Counted from the first letter of the stretch, positions 1-11,865 are shown. The stretch is 64,000 nt of DNA from Chimonanthus salicifolius (GCA_013350335.1 CM023540.1:45429222-45493221), one strand, 5' to 3'. Notes: generated by a model not told the origin, from the sequence alone. Translations and numbers: made by a program.

Positions 1-1512
1 TTTCTCCAGTCGGTAGACTTCCATCTGCCGAGATTTCTGTGTAATTATCTCTGTACGGATTGAAAGATCATTTCGTTAGTCTCATTGGAGATAACTACTT
101 CCTGGTGTGTTTTGCTTCAAAGGAGAAAGTTGTGGAATTCTTAGGGGCAGAATCTCAGATGGGAAACTTATGCATCTGGGGTAGATAGTCTTCTGATCTT
201 ATCACTCACTCCAGAAGAATTTTGGTGCAATGTTGGGGGTTCCCATTGGAAGGTTAGTCTGAATCAATAATCAAAGCTTTTGGAAATAAATTGGGAAAGG
301 TAGTGGAGATAGATAAGAGGAATTTAGAGCGAGGAGACTATTCAACTCTTAAGCTCTTGATTGAAATCGGTGTAGCTGAGAAGATCCCTCCAAAAGTATC
401 TCTGATCCTTGGGGGAAAAATCCACATGATCATAGTATCAACAATGAAGGATTCTGCAGACACTATCTCCACTCAAGATTATTGTCCGTAGTCAGCATCA
501 GAGAAGTTGCCCTTCTTGCCGGTGGTTCACCGGCGTTCACTACATTCATGGCGGCTGGGTCGTTTTTCGAGGAGGAGGAGGACAAGTGTCAAGCATGCAG
601 TTTTTCCATCCTTCAAAAAGACCACTGAGGTATATGATGAGACAGAAGGTATACATCACTCAGAGCCTATTCGGCGTGAGTCAGGCCATGTGGGGAAAAG
701 GAGAAGCTACGTGGAGGGTGATGAGGATTGGCATCATTTGCAAGTGTTATCTCAACTCATCCGAGTCCAACAGAAAAAATCAAAAAATTGGAAAGGGCCT
801 TGACACGTGCATATCTTTCGGGGTGGGCTTCTAATCATGAATTGGGGTCCAGTTCAACCCAGTCTCCTTTGGATAAAGATAAGGTACTTTCTATCCCTTC
901 CATCTTGACTCCAGTCATTCACATTCAGAATTCCCAAGTTGGTAGTTCTCCTTAGTCAGCTAATTTGGGTGAGGAAGGTCAGAGCTGGGTAATGGTCGAA
1001 GTGGAGCTTGAAAAATAGAGCCTTGGTATTGAGGTCGGTACAGTTGTAAAAGGCCAGAAATTTTGCCAAAATTCAGAAAAAGGACTACTGGGTGAAACCA
1101 TCTGCATGATTCAGGAGGAAGAGTTATCAAAAGCAAAAGAAGATGAAATAGAGAAAGTGAATGAAGCAGAAAAAGAATAAGAAAAAAGCATACAAGGATT
1201 CTCAGATAAAATGGAGTTTCAAAAGTTAAGAGATCAAGGATACTCGGAGGAGGACGGTTTGTAAATCCTGCGAATTGGCAAAGCTCGTGGAGTCAATTTT
1301 GAGAATTATCAAGTAGCTCACAATCATCTTTGTGAATTGGAGAATAGGGATCGTACTGATTCAGGTTCGTCTAGACCTCCAAGTCGAACCAAAAGTTTGG
1401 ATTCACAGGTGGGTCGATCTTCTTTCCTTATTGGCCGAAGAAAACCTGTTTTCAAAGCCCGAAATAGAAGATCTCTGGATATTAGAAGAAAGGATGGGGA
1501 ATGTCAGGTTTC

Positions 1513-2170
1513 CCAATGAAGGTTATCACTTGGAATGTAAGAGGAGTTGGTCTACGCTCTAAATGTGGTGTTATCACTCATTAGGAAGAATAAGATTGAT
1601 ATTCTTATGATTCAAGAAACTAAAAAGAAGAGTTTTCCCTATCCATTATTAGAGAACTTTGGGATAATAGGGAGGTCGATTCGTTCTATAAGCCATCGTT
1701 GGGAGTCTCGGGGGGCATGCTCACTCTTTGGAATCTGTCTCTGTTCATAGCCACTTCTAGAAGATGTGATCAGAACTCTATTTCAATCAAAGGATTTTTT
1801 ATTGAAGAAGGGATTGAAGTCTGCCTCACGAATGTTTATGGCCCAAATTTAGAAGGAGAAAAGAGGAATTTTGGCTCGAGTTGGATATGATTCATAGTTG
1901 GAGCTCATCTGCCTGGTGTTTGGGGGGTGATTTCAATACTGTCTGATACCCATCAGAAAAGAAAGGGTCACACTCCTACAATAGAAGCATGGTGGACTTC
2001 TCAGATTTTATAGTAAGGAATGAACTGACTGATTTTCCGCTCATTGGTGGTAGATTCATATGGTGTAATGGTCAAGCTCAAAGCTCCATGAGCAAGCTCG
2101 ATAGGTTTCTTACTTACCTGATTGGGATCAAATCTATCACAATGCTAGTCAAGTGAAATTGTTTAGTCCC
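1513..2170 (+). pseudogene. LINE ORF2 endonuclease domain (broken)
   Basis: The exonuclease-endonuclease-phosphatase domain of the LINE nicks target DNA. Visible motifs in three frames are ITWNVRG at the start (from 1513), IDILMIQETK near 1590, TNVYGPN near 1830, GGDFNTV near 1925 with a stop immediately after, and SKLDRFL near 2094. These are the N, E, N and D catalytic-pocket motifs of the family. A stop about 20 codons in and at least three frame changes show it is a pseudogene. It continues into a linker (WGPKPFRFSNIWLENP, about 2215-2265) typical of plant LINE ORF2. Confidence 0.88.
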
Positions 2171-2560
2171 ATCTTGGATCATTATCCGATTTTATATGAT
2201 ACAGAGGAGATAGATTGGGGGCCTAAGCCTTTTCGTTTCAGCAACATTTGGTTGGAGAATCCGAAATTTGTGCGACTAGTGAAGATGTGGTGGCAAGGTT
2301 TTGACATTCAGGGATGGGGGGGACTTTGTTCTTTCAAAGAAACTTATCCTTCTCAAATAAAAAATTAAAGAACGGGTCGTATCAGAAGGGGGTCCAGTGA
2401 GGCACAGAAAATAAGCCTCTCTGAAGGAGTTAGAAGGGTGGAATAATTTAGAAGAGGAAAGAGACCTAGATGAGGAAGAATTGGTAGCCAAAAGAGTAAG
2501 CAAAGCCTCTGTTTGGGAATGCTTAAATTAGAAGAGGCTAAATGGAGACAATGATCACGT

Positions 2561-4785
2561 ATGATTTGGTTGAAGGAGGGAGATAAAAACTCTAAGTTTT
2601 TCCATAGATGTGCTAATGTCAGGAAAGCGGAAAACACTATCAGGTCATTTGTTGTGAATGGTAGAAGAATTGGTGATACAGCAGGAATCAGAAAAGAGAT
2701 TAGGGACCATTTTGCGGCAATCTTCCATCACTCTTCACTCCCATCTTCTCTCATTTCTGCACCTTCTCCTACCCCCCCTCCTAGCGGTTTCTTCTCCTTG
2801 GAGCCGGATTCGGGTAATCTTCCTGACTCTCTTTTCTATTGTTATTATAATCCTTTTTGGTTTCGTTCCCGTGGAGTTTTTTCTAGATTAATTTGTCAGC
2901 ACAGTTTCGAGACACTTCATGTGGCCTCTTCTACTTTCGGGACGCGGTTAGAGCCGGAGGTGTCACTTCCAATCTTTGATGTTAAAATGGATGGTGGTTC
3001 CCCATTGGTAGAGTCGCGATTTGCTTCTCTTTTCTCACCTTATGCAAGAATCTTCTCGTCTACTTGTGAGCAATCTACGGCGATCTTCTTCTTCTCTTGG
3101 GTTCTGAGTCGATGAACAAGCCTATCAACCAGTTACAACCTCTGGAGTGTGATGACCTTCAGCTGCGAATTTTTTTGGATTCTTGGTGTCCAAGGGACGT
3201 AATCTTGAATCATCTTCAATCAACTCACCACATCTTCATCGAACCTGTTGGAGCAACACCTTTCTTTGTACGCACCTGGTACTATCTCTCCTTAACCCTC
3301 ATCCCTTCTCTCTCTTCCCCCCCCCCCCCACTTCTGTGATGGGTCTCTTTAACCATGCTGCATGTGTTTTGCATTTGTCATTTCCAATGGGTGGGTCCTA
3401 TAGAGCCCAGACTTCCAGTGATTATAGCTCTCATTTACTTAAGCTTTCTGAGGCATGTCTTTCCCAGTCTACAGCACAACGGTCTACTTTAGATGGGATT
3501 GGATTAAAAAAAATAAGTCAGGAAAAAGCAAGCTGGTTGGAAAAGGAACTTTCTATTGATGAAATCAAGGTGGTTTTAGATGATATGGCTGGGGATAAAG
3601 CATCGGGTCCAGATGGATTTAATTTCTCTTTTTTTAAGACTTGTTGGAAGATAATCAGTTCAGATGTTCTTAAGGTTTTTAAGGAGTTTTTCCACAGTGA
3701 AATTATTAATAAAAAATTGAAAAACTCCTTTATTACCCTTATTCTAAAAAGAGAGGGACCGGAGTGCTTGTCTCATTATCGACCCATTTGTCTACTGGGA
3801 AGTGTCTACAAACTCCTTGCAAAGGTGCTAGCTGAAATATTGAAAAAGGTCATGTCGGATATTATTGGTGAGACGAAAGGAGCTTTTATAGAAGATAGAC
3901 AAATTCTAGATGGGGTTCTTATTGCCAACGTGTTGGTCCATATCAAACAAAGGGATAGGAAGCCGGGCATTCTTTTTAAAATCAACTTGGAAAAGGCTTA
4001 TGATTATGTGGATTGGTCTTTTGTGGGATACCTTTTTGAGAGGATGGGCTTTGGGGTTTTATGGTGTAAATGGATGAAAGCTTGTATAGAAGACTCCTCT
4101 TATTCGATTTTAGTGAATGGGTCTCCTACCACCCCGATTCGGGCAAACAGAGGTTTGAGACAATGCGATCCCCTCTCTCCTTTCATCTTCACTCTTGTGG
4201 GAGAGAGTTTGAATATGTTAGTGGAAAAAAGCAAGAGAGCTTGAAATTGTTCAGGGTTTTAAACCGACTCTGAATGGTCCTTCAGTTACCCATCTACAGT
4301 TTGCGGATGACACCATCTTCTTTTGTGAACCTAATAGACAAGAATTGTTGGGTTTTAAGGCTATACTCAGATATTTTGAATTAGTGTCAGGTCTTAGGAT
4401 AAATCTAGGGAAGAACTCTCTTATTGGAATTGATCTTGAGGAGAATAGTCTTAAGGATTTCGCTGATAACTTGGGATGGGGCATTGGTAAATTACCTTTC
4501 ACATATTTAGGTTTGCCGGTTGGTGGAAACCCAAGATTTAAACGTTTTTGGTCTCTGGTTTTAGAAAGGATTGAGAGAAGATTGGCGGGGTGGGGTAGGA
4601 AATTCCTTTCTCTTGGTAGTAGGGTCACCCTCATTAAGGCGGTCCTTCTCAATTTACCTTCCTATTACCTTTCCCTTTTTCCCTTGCCTAATGGGGTCGC
4701 TAAGAAGATTGAGCAACTCTTCAGACAATTCCTTTGGGGCAATAAGCAGGCAAAAAAGAAGGTGCACTTGTTGGCTTGGTCGTAA
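2561..4785 (+). pseudogene. LINE ORF2 reverse transcriptase domain (broken, with internal insertion)
   Basis: The domain begins with MIWLKEGDKNSKFFHRCANV (from 2561), the usual lead-in to plant LINE RT. The fingers and palm resume near 3470 with GDKASGPDGFNFSFFK, HYRPICLLGSVYKLLAKVLA, GAFIEDRQILDGVLIANV and FKINLEKAYDYVDWSF. The RGLRQGDPLSPF block carries Cys instead of Gly at 4164-4166. After a frame change near 4245 the catalytic FADD follows at 4300-4311, then YLGLPVGG and the thumb. About 700 bp between 2740 and 3465 does not fit the family and looks inserted. The enzyme is not functional. Confidence 0.92.
2740..3465. other. Probable foreign insertion inside the LINE RT linker
   Basis: In plant LINEs the block ending near 2730 (RKEIRDHFAAIF) is normally followed within some tens of residues by the block starting near 3480 (QRSTLDGIGL). 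Here about 700 bp intervene, with pyrimidine-rich sequence, a run of 13 C's near 3317-3329 and no similarity to LINE proteins. Part of it is open on the + strand, but the amino-acid composition (Ser, Pro and Phe rich) looks like noncoding DNA read through. I could not find clean target duplications, so the boundaries are approximate. Confidence 0.5.
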
Positions 4786-5299
4786 GTTTTGAAGCCGGAA
4801 ATTAAGGGTGGGTTGGGTCTTGTGCCTTTATACATAAAGAACCAAGCGTTGTTGTGTAAATGGGCTTGGAGATTTGGAAGAGGGAGGGAGACTCTATTGA
4901 TCAAAGTCTTGTCAGCTAGATATGGGGTTGATGGTGAGGGCGGGTGGTTTCTTAGTGAGAAAGTAGAGTCTCTTGGTTCCCCAATAGTCAAAGCTTGGTG
5001 GAAGATAGGTGCGGGAGTGGGACCGGTTGGAAGTTTATTTCGTCAGAATATAAGATTCTTTGTTAGAAATGGAGACAAAACCCTTTTTTGGAAAGATCCA
5101 TGGTTAGGTGATTTACCTCTTAAAGATTCATTTCTTAAACTCTTTAGGATTTTAATGAATGCTATTGCGGTAGTAAAGGATTTCTTTAAGGTCAAAAATG
5201 GTTTGGTATCTTAGCACTTGGAAGCCTATTGATATTATGAACTTACTGGAGGATTTCCCAATCTCGTTGGAAGAAAATGATGAAATGATTTGGAGTGGA

Positions 5300-5720
5300 G
5301 ACTCTTCGGGTACCTTCTCTGTTAGGGCTATTGTTCAACTGTTTTCAAGTGAAATTCCTAATGAGGTTAAGTCTTCTACTTCAGCTTGGGTGGGGGTAGC
5401 CCCTCCGCGGGTTCAAATCTTCAATTGGTGTGTTCTAAAAGGAAACATTCTATCTAGGACAGAATTGAAAATGAGAGGATTTCTCAACAATGAAGATGAC
5501 CTAAAATGTTGTCTTTGTCAACTTGCCCAAGAGGAGGTGGATCACCTTTTTTCTTAATTGTGCTTGGGCTTATGGATTGTGGATTAAATTTATCAATTTT
5601 TTGGGTGTCCCTTGGGTGTTTGCTTCGAGTGTGGCTGACTCATTGGAAGCTTGGACTATTCCAAGATTGAAACCTAGACTGAAAATCGCTTGGCAGACAA
5701 TTCCGGCCGTCATTTTGTGA
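5300..5720 (+). pseudogene. LINE zf-RVT zinc-binding region
   Basis: The sequence reads FSVRAIVQLF, then APPRVQIFNWCVLKGNILSR, then CCLCQLAQEEVDHLF, with a frame change near 5540 before CAWAYGLWIKF. This is the zinc-binding region that follows reverse transcriptase in plant LINE ORF2, with the Cys-x-x-Cys...His pattern visible. It is part of the LINE at the left edge and has no separate cellular role. Confidence 0.85.
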
Positions 5721-5944
5721 ATTGTGTGGAAAGAAAGAAATGCATAAATATTCGAAGGTTCTTCCACAAATGAAAATGATTTATTCATATTGCAAAGTGG
5801 AGATGGTTTGTTTGGTTGTTGGCGGATCCGAACTTCAAAGGTCTCAAAATCAACGATCTTATTCTTTCTTAGGATGGTTGTATGAGTTTTCAAAATAAAA
5901 ACGTTAAGTAGAAAGAGAAATGGGGACCTCCACAACAGGGTACC

Positions 5945-6352
5945 ATGAAATTTAATGTTCATGGAGCTTCAAGGGGGAAACCGGGTCCAGCTGGGATATG
6001 AGGAGTTCTTAGAGATTATAGGGGCAAGACTTCTATAATGTTTAATGAGTTAGAGGGAGGTAAGGAGTCGAACAAGGCGGAAATCCTTAGTATTAAGAGA
6101 GCTCTAGTCATCTGGAAGAATTATGGGCAAGGAAATTTAATCATTGAAGGGAATTCAACAAATGCACTCAAATGGGCAATGGGGATGAAGCGCTCACCAT
6201 GGAGATTGGCCAAGGTGGTTAGGGAGGTTAGGGCTTTGGTGATAAGATTGAAAGTTTCATTTTCCAAAGTCGGACGTTCAGCTAATGGCGTGGCTGATTT
6301 TTTCGCCAAATTGGGTGTTGACAACCTAGTGGAAGGCATTTTCTTTATTTGA
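5945..6352 (+). pseudogene. LINE C-terminal RNase H domain
   Basis: This is an RNase H-like domain of the type fused to plant L1 ORF2. It opens with KFNVHGASRGKPGPAG (usual core KFNVDGA; the first catalytic Asp is replaced by His) and has a stop at the end of that motif near 6000. It then continues open through NKAEILSIKRAL (catalytic Glu), LIIEGNSTNALKW (the usual Asp is Asn) and RSANGVADFFAKLG, stopping at 6350. The loss of catalytic acids agrees with decay. Confidence 0.88.
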
Positions 6353-6498
6353 TTTCTTTTGATTTATATCCTTTGGTCTTTTCTTGTTTATTTCCTTTTC
6401 TTTTTTGATCTAATGCTTTTAGGCCTCTCACTTTGTTTTCTCTCTTTGTAATCCCTTTCTCTTTTAATGAAATTTTATTGTTACCGCTCAAAAAAAAA

Positions 6499-6661
6499 AT
6501 TAATGGAATATGTTAACTCTCCATAAGTGTACATCTATATTTAGCATTTTCCCTAAATTAGGGATTGTAATTGATTGTTATTGATTTCCCTCTTTCCTCT
6601 GTGAAAGACTTGTACACTCATATGTATTGAGATAATGGAAAATGTTAAGTGGTCGGTTTAA
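6499..6661 (+). repeat. Copia-derived direct repeat, left copy (LTR)
   Basis: These 163 bp match 9106-9267 at roughly 90% identity, starting ATTAATGGAATATGTT and ending GTGGTCGGTTTAA. The repeat shows a short Copia LTR character (CTTGTACAC...GAGATAATGG). It begins immediately after the LINE poly(A) and is joined at 6662 directly to the middle of a Copia integrase, so gag, protease and the integrase N-terminus are missing. Confidence 0.75.
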
Positions 6662-9190
6662 ATACTTTTTCTGCCACTATTAAATACTTTCAAAGTGACG
6701 GTGGTCGAGAATATGATAATAGTTCTTTTCATACATTGTATGCGCAACAAGGGATTACTCACCGCCTCTCTTGTCCTCATACCCCCCAGCAGAATGGTCT
6801 TGCTGAACACAAACACCGACATTTGTCGGAAATGGGTCGCACCTTACTCATTGCATTCAATCTCCCTTCTACCTTATGGGTTGAAGTGCTAACCGCTGCT
6901 GTGCACTTGGTTAATAGGCTACCAACACCCATCTTAGATTGGTCCTCGCCATTTCAGAAGCTCTTTGGCACTGCACCAGACTATCTCTCCCTTCGTACAT
7001 TTGGTTGTGCGTGCTATCCTTAACTTGGTGATTATAATACAAACAAGTTTCAACCTCGATCGGTTGAATGTGTTTTTCGTGGTTACAGTTCTCGACACAA
7101 GGGCTACATGTGTCTTCACCCTTCCACCAGCAGAGTCTACATCTCACGACATGTCATATTAAATGAAGCGGTCTTTCTTATACCTCGCGCAACTTGCACC
7201 CTACCCCGTCATCATTCATTACCTCTTCTGATCTGGTTTTTATTTCGGTGATCAACATGCCCTCTATATCTGCCGTGTCCGTTCCTCCAGCAGCTCTCTC
7301 TATAGAGTCGCCGTTTGCTGCCCTCCTTCCAGCAGACTCCTCTATGGCATCTCCATCTACTGCCCCATCCTCTCCCACCATTGCATAGGAATCAACTCTC
7401 CTGTCTGACCTCGATGTTCCACCTGCAACATCCACTCCGACACTCTCTGCTAGTACGCCTCCTATGGTGACACGCTCCAAGCATGGCATTTTCAAGCCCA
7501 AGAAGCAAGCAACCTTCGCCAGTCTTCATCCATTACCTCAAGCATTTGCTTCTTTGATCTCCTCCTTCACCACCGAGCCCACTTGCTGTTCAGTCTGTGG
7601 AGTGGAGACATACTATGAACGACGAGTTCAATGCCCTCCTTCAACAGTATACTTGGTCTCTTGTTACACCTTCTTCTCGTGCTAACACAGTTGGTTGCAA
7701 ATGGGTGTTTAAACTCAAACGTCGCTTTGATGGTAGCATTGAACGTCACAAAGTCGTTTTGTTGCCAAAGGTTTTCATTAGCAAGCTAGTATTGACTATA
7801 GTGAGACGTTCAGTCCGGTTGTTAAACCCACCACTATTCGCACCATTCTCAATCTTGCTGTCAACTCTTCCTGGCCCATACATCAACTGGGTGTCAAAAA
7901 CGCCTTCCTTCAGTGTACTTTTACTGAAGAAGTTTACATGTCTCAACCGCCTGGCTTTGTTGATCCGCATCATCCACATCATGTGTGCAGACTTCACAAA
8001 GCTATTTATGGGTTGAAACAAGCTCCTCGTGCGTGGTTTCAGCGATTTAGTTCCTTTTTGTTGCAGTCTGATTTTGTTCGAAGTCAGACTGATAGCTCAA
8101 TGTTTACCTACAAACGTGGCTCCAGTGTTATGCTTCTCCTGCTTTATGTGGTGACATCATCATGACCGGGAATTCCACTCCTCTTCTTCAGTCTTTCACA
8201 CATCACCTGGGCGCTGAATTTGAAATTAAAGATTTGGGATCTTTAAATTACTTTTTGGGTCTTGAGGTGACTACTCTCTCCAATGGGCTTCATTTGTCCC
8301 AAACCAAGTATACACTAGATATTCTCAACCATAGTAAGATGCTTGATTCCAAGCCTTGTTCTACCCCTGTTGCTACTAAGACCCACTTATCCTCTGTTAT
8401 GGGTGATTTGCTGTCAGACCCCTCTAAGTATCGTCATTTTGTTGGTGCCTTGCAGTATCTCACTCTCACGCAGCCCGATATTGCGTTTACGGTGCATCTT
8501 GTCGCTCGATTCATGGGTCAACCGCGTCAACCTCATTTAGATGTTGTTAAGCGCATCTTACGCTATCTCAAGGGCTCCATTGGTCGTGGCTAACCTATTG
8601 TGTGTGCTTCTAATCGACTTCAACTGCTTGCTTACTCTGATGCTGATTGGGCCGGCACTCCTGACAGTCGTCGTTCAACTACTGGTTATTGCATCTTCTT
8701 TGGTCCGAACCTCATTTCTTGGTGTGCGATGAAACAACCAACTGTCTCCCCGTCTAGTGCCGAAGCTGAATACAAGGCTCTTGTCTACACTTGTGGTGAC
8801 TCAATTTCGATTTAAAACCTTCTACGCGAGATTGGTTTTCCTCTCACTTCTCCAGTCATTCTTCTCTGTGATAATCTCAGTGCAACGTATATGGCTGCTA
8901 ACCCTGTGTGTCATGCTCGGACTAAACACATTGAACTTGATTATCATTTCATCCGTGAACGTGTTGCTACTGGCTCTCATCGCATTCAATTTGTTTCTTC
9001 ACAGGATCAACTTGCAGATATTTTCACCAAGGGCCTCGCGAAACAACGTTTCTCTATCATTCGTTCCAATCTCGTCGCTTCACCACCGTCGAGTTTGCAG
9101 GGCGTATTAATGGAATATGTTGACTCCCATAACTGTACATCTATATTTAGCATTCTCCCTAAATTAGGGATTGCAATTAATTGTTATTGA
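6655..9190 (+). pseudogene. Copia polyprotein remnant: integrase C-half, reverse transcriptase, RNase H
   Basis: Starting inside the integrase core, the + strand shows FQSDGGREYDNSSF (catalytic Asp) and PQQNGLAEHKHRHL (catalytic Glu). It continues through TFGCACYP near 7000, the Copia RT (NTVGCKWVFKLKRRFDGSIE near 7690; YMSQPPGFVDP near 7935; LHKAIYGLKQAPRAWFQRF near 7990), DLGSLNYFLGLEV near 8235 and the RNase H block ([19 protein letters not shown] near 8635; HIELDYHFIRERV near 8930; DQLADIFTKGL near 9005). Frame changes and stops occur throughout. The catalytic YVDD is destroyed by a one-base deletion near 8147-8153. It lies between 162-bp direct repeats and lacks gag and protease. Confidence 0.92.
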
Positions 9191-9267
9191 TTTCCCTCTT
9201 TCCTCTGTGAAAGACTTGTACACTTTTATATACTGAGATAATGGAAAATGTTAAGTGGTCGGTTTAA
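9106..9267 (+). repeat. Copia-derived direct repeat, right copy (LTR)
   Basis: This is the right partner of 6499-6661. The end of the pol reading frame (SLQGVLMEYVDS) runs into it. It probably contains the 3' LTR, although no clean TG...CA boundary or target duplication can be fixed. Beyond 9267 the two copies no longer match. Confidence 0.72.
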
Positions 9268-11235
9268 TATTTTCTTCATATTGTATTTTAATTTTACTAA
9301 TTTTCAAACCATTTAACTACTTTTGAAGAATCATATTAAAGAAAAAAAATGTCTTGTTAAATAGGAGAATGATTACGCCTCCTGTCTTAAAAGAAAACTA
9401 TCGTGAACATAGAACAGTAAAAACGATTAACACTCTTCGGACTGCAACTAAAGCAAGCCTTGAGATTCCCATTTGGCAGGTTTGTCTAAATGGGCCTGGA
9501 TCTGATTTAGAGTTCAGATTTTATTCAGTCTTGTACAAATGGTCAATTATGGGCCGTGTCCACAACTATCTCCATAAGGTTCAGCCTTTTGTTTTCTAAA
9601 GTCTGAGCCCACCTGAAAAGGCCTTCCTAAACAATAAACAGGATGAGTTGAGGCTCATGACCATCATGTTAGGGTTCTGTTGATGGGCCAGCTCTGATGG
9701 TCCACTATGCTCACAATGTTGTGTGGAACTCTTGGCCTGTTCCCTGATAACTGTATAGGATAGGTCTGGCTTACACTTTTGGGCCCACTCTAAGACAATT
9801 TTTTGTGGTAGATTAATCATTAGAGAATAGAGAGGTACTGAGTTCTTACAAGTAAAACAGTAAACTCTAAGAAAGATATGATAATGGACGAAAACCAGGT
9901 TTTTTTTTTTTTTTTTTAAGATTTAATTAAGTCACACCAGTCCCATTAGGGTTGAAACGGGTCATGTCTCACTAAGATGGTTTGACTATGCAGACATTTT
10001 TTTCTAAAATGATTTTTAGAATGCCATTTTGTATTTTCTTTGAACAATAAAGGATCCCAATAAGTTTAAATAATATATATATATATATATATATGACTAT
10101 GATATTATGCAATTTGCATCTAAGAATAGTAATTTGGACCAACTCAACGATTCATCGATTCCAAACAAGTTTGATGTATTTATCATTCTTTTCTAAGTGC
10201 TTTGTAATCTCCAAGCACCCTTCCTAATCATCTCATATGATGTTTAATATATTTTACGAAATCATCCGCAAACTTTATATATCAGGTAAGTTCGAAAAGA
10301 TTCAAATCGAAAAACTGTAGTTAAAATTTAGAAGTTTAGATCAATATTTTAAAACTCGACCTTTGCATAAAAGGTGGGATAAATAAGGTTCAACTGGGTT
10401 GACCCATAGTCAAATTCGGTCAAACCCGTGCTATTAATATAATATTATAAATAATATTAAATTATTAACTAAGGTTATATTTTATAAAAATATTTTTTCT
10501 TCTCACAAATCCAATTGTAAATACTAAAATTAATAATCCAAAAATCATATTTTCAAAAGAACCAAAATCTTGATTTTCATTTTCTTCATTTAAAGAAACC
10601 AAGGTTTTTAAGGGTTAAGGGTCACGGGTTTATTAGAAAAGCCGAGTTGACCTACAGGTAGCAGAGGGTTTTTAATCTGAAAGGATCTTAAAATGACCCG
10701 ACCCATGTTTCACCTGGGTCACGATTGATTGACCCGCAGGTCGGATTGGGTCGGATTTGATATTTGTTGCTTGACAAAACAAAAACTAATAAAAGTGCAT
10801 TATATTTGAGAGACGTAAGTTATTTTTTTCAAAATTTATAAAAGTCTACATCTAACCCATTAGAAAGAATCAATCTTCATTCATTAAATACTAAGATAGT
10901 AAAATATGTGATATTAACTTCCTCCATTTGCTTCTCTAACAAATATAATAAGCACAAAACTAATGATATTAAATCATTGTCTCATAATCAGCCCGTCATG
11001 CATTTTAGTACAATCTAAAGTCTATATGCAAAACTTTCTACAGTTGGAAATTTGGAATCAAAGGAGAGGATCCCGTGGGAGACCAAGAACTAAGACCAAA
11101 ACAAGAGCTAAAATCTTCAAACACCAATATTAAAATTTAGATAAAATTATCATCAAACTTGGATTATTTGGTGTGAAAACACCCACTAGTCATCTCTTCC
11201 CCAGATACTTTCAAATCAGAGTCTCTATTTTTCTT
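9268..11235. other. Gene-free stretch
   Basis: No coding sequence could be supported here. It contains a T-run (9900-9918), a TA microsatellite (about 10072-10094) and AT-rich DNA. A block near 10375-10770, rich in GGTTGACCC/GGGTCGGATT-type words, resembles the GGGTCGG repeat family seen elsewhere in the window, but its ends are not clear. Confidence 0.6.
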
Positions 11236-11244
11236 TTTCTTTTT

Positions 11245-11338
11245 TGAAGTTTGGAGGTGTCCACGCGTCGCACCTGACTAGTCTTCCGAGGTGTGTGAAA
11301 ACCCCCTATCCACACACCGATCAAAATCTCTATTATTA
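11245..11338 (-). repeat. SINE 3' fragment (same family as 53506-53724)
   Basis: On the minus strand it reads GACTAGTCAGGTGCGACGCG then TGGACACCTCC before an A-rich tail, which appears on the + strand as the T-rich 11225-11245. This matches the 3' half of the full SINE copy at 53.5 kb (GACTAGT...GTGAGACACCTGGAC). The tRNA-like head is missing. Confidence 0.55.
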
Positions 11339-11377
11339 CCCTAGAGTCATATGCAATAATAACTTGAAAAGCTTAAC

Positions 11378-11379
<2 letters not shown>

Positions 11380-11421
<42 letters not shown>
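11380..11421. repeat. (TA)n microsatellite
   Basis: An uninterrupted alternating TA tract of about 40 bp lies just left of an hAT-type MITE. Confidence 0.95.
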
Positions 11422-11424
<3 letters not shown>

Positions 11425-11435
11425 AACAATATAGG

Positions 11436-11865
11436 CAGAGCTGGCTCGACACAAGTTGAGCCCTAGGGAAAATTTTTAAATAGGATTTTCTTGATATTTA
11501 GCATATTATTATAAATAATATTTAATTAAAATTTTAATTATATATAATAAAATTTTAATCTAAAATCTATTTTTCTTTCTTTTTGAAAGAGAGAGAGCCG
11601 TGAAAGAAAGAGATGATGGAGAGTCGGAGAGAGCGATGGCGAGAGAAAGGAAGATATGAGAGAACAGCGAGAGAAGAGGAGATGAGAGAGTGACGAGTGA
11701 GGAAAGCAAAGATAAGATTTCTTTTGATTTTGAAATGTGTGAGAGAGTGAATGAGTTATTGACGTTTCGTTTTTTATATTAGTAAGAGAATCCTAAATTT
11801 TGGGCCTTCTCAAGTTGGAGGCCTAACGCAACCCCTTTTCTTGTCACTCTCTTGAGCCAACTCTG
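11436..11865. mobile_element. hAT-like MITE with 8-bp target duplication
   Basis: The ends are inverted: left CAGAGCTGGCTCGA and right TTGAGCCAACTCTG. They are flanked by AATATAGG (11428-11435) and AATATGGG (11866-11873), a 7/8 match of the 8-bp size typical of hAT transposition. The 430-bp interior is AT-rich on the left and GAGAGA-rich near 11590-11720, with no coding capacity. It is a non-autonomous element. Confidence 0.82.

Larger units (their letters stand above)
1..6498 (+). mobile_element. L1-type LINE retrotransposon with RNase H domain, decayed, 5' end outside window
   Basis: Reading left to right on the + strand, the pieces follow the order of a plant L1 element. An ORF1-like nucleic-acid-binding region lies at about 1-480. 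It is followed by an AP-type endonuclease (about 1513-2170), reverse transcriptase (about 2561-4785), a zinc-binding zf-RVT region (about 5300-5620), RNase H (about 5945-6352), an AT-rich 3' UTR and a poly(A) tail at 6490-6498. All domains are broken by stops and frame changes, so the element is inactive. The 3' end reads GTTACCGCTC then A's, a terminus shared with other LINE copies in this window. The tail directly abuts a Copia-derived repeat, so the LINE was inserted into Copia sequence. The 5' end and its target duplication lie outside the window. Confidence 0.93.

Noticed and set aside
507..955. Overlapping open frames left of the LINE endonuclease
   Set aside because: Several frames overlap and none has recognisable composition. 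The region is the degraded ORF1/spacer of the LINE.
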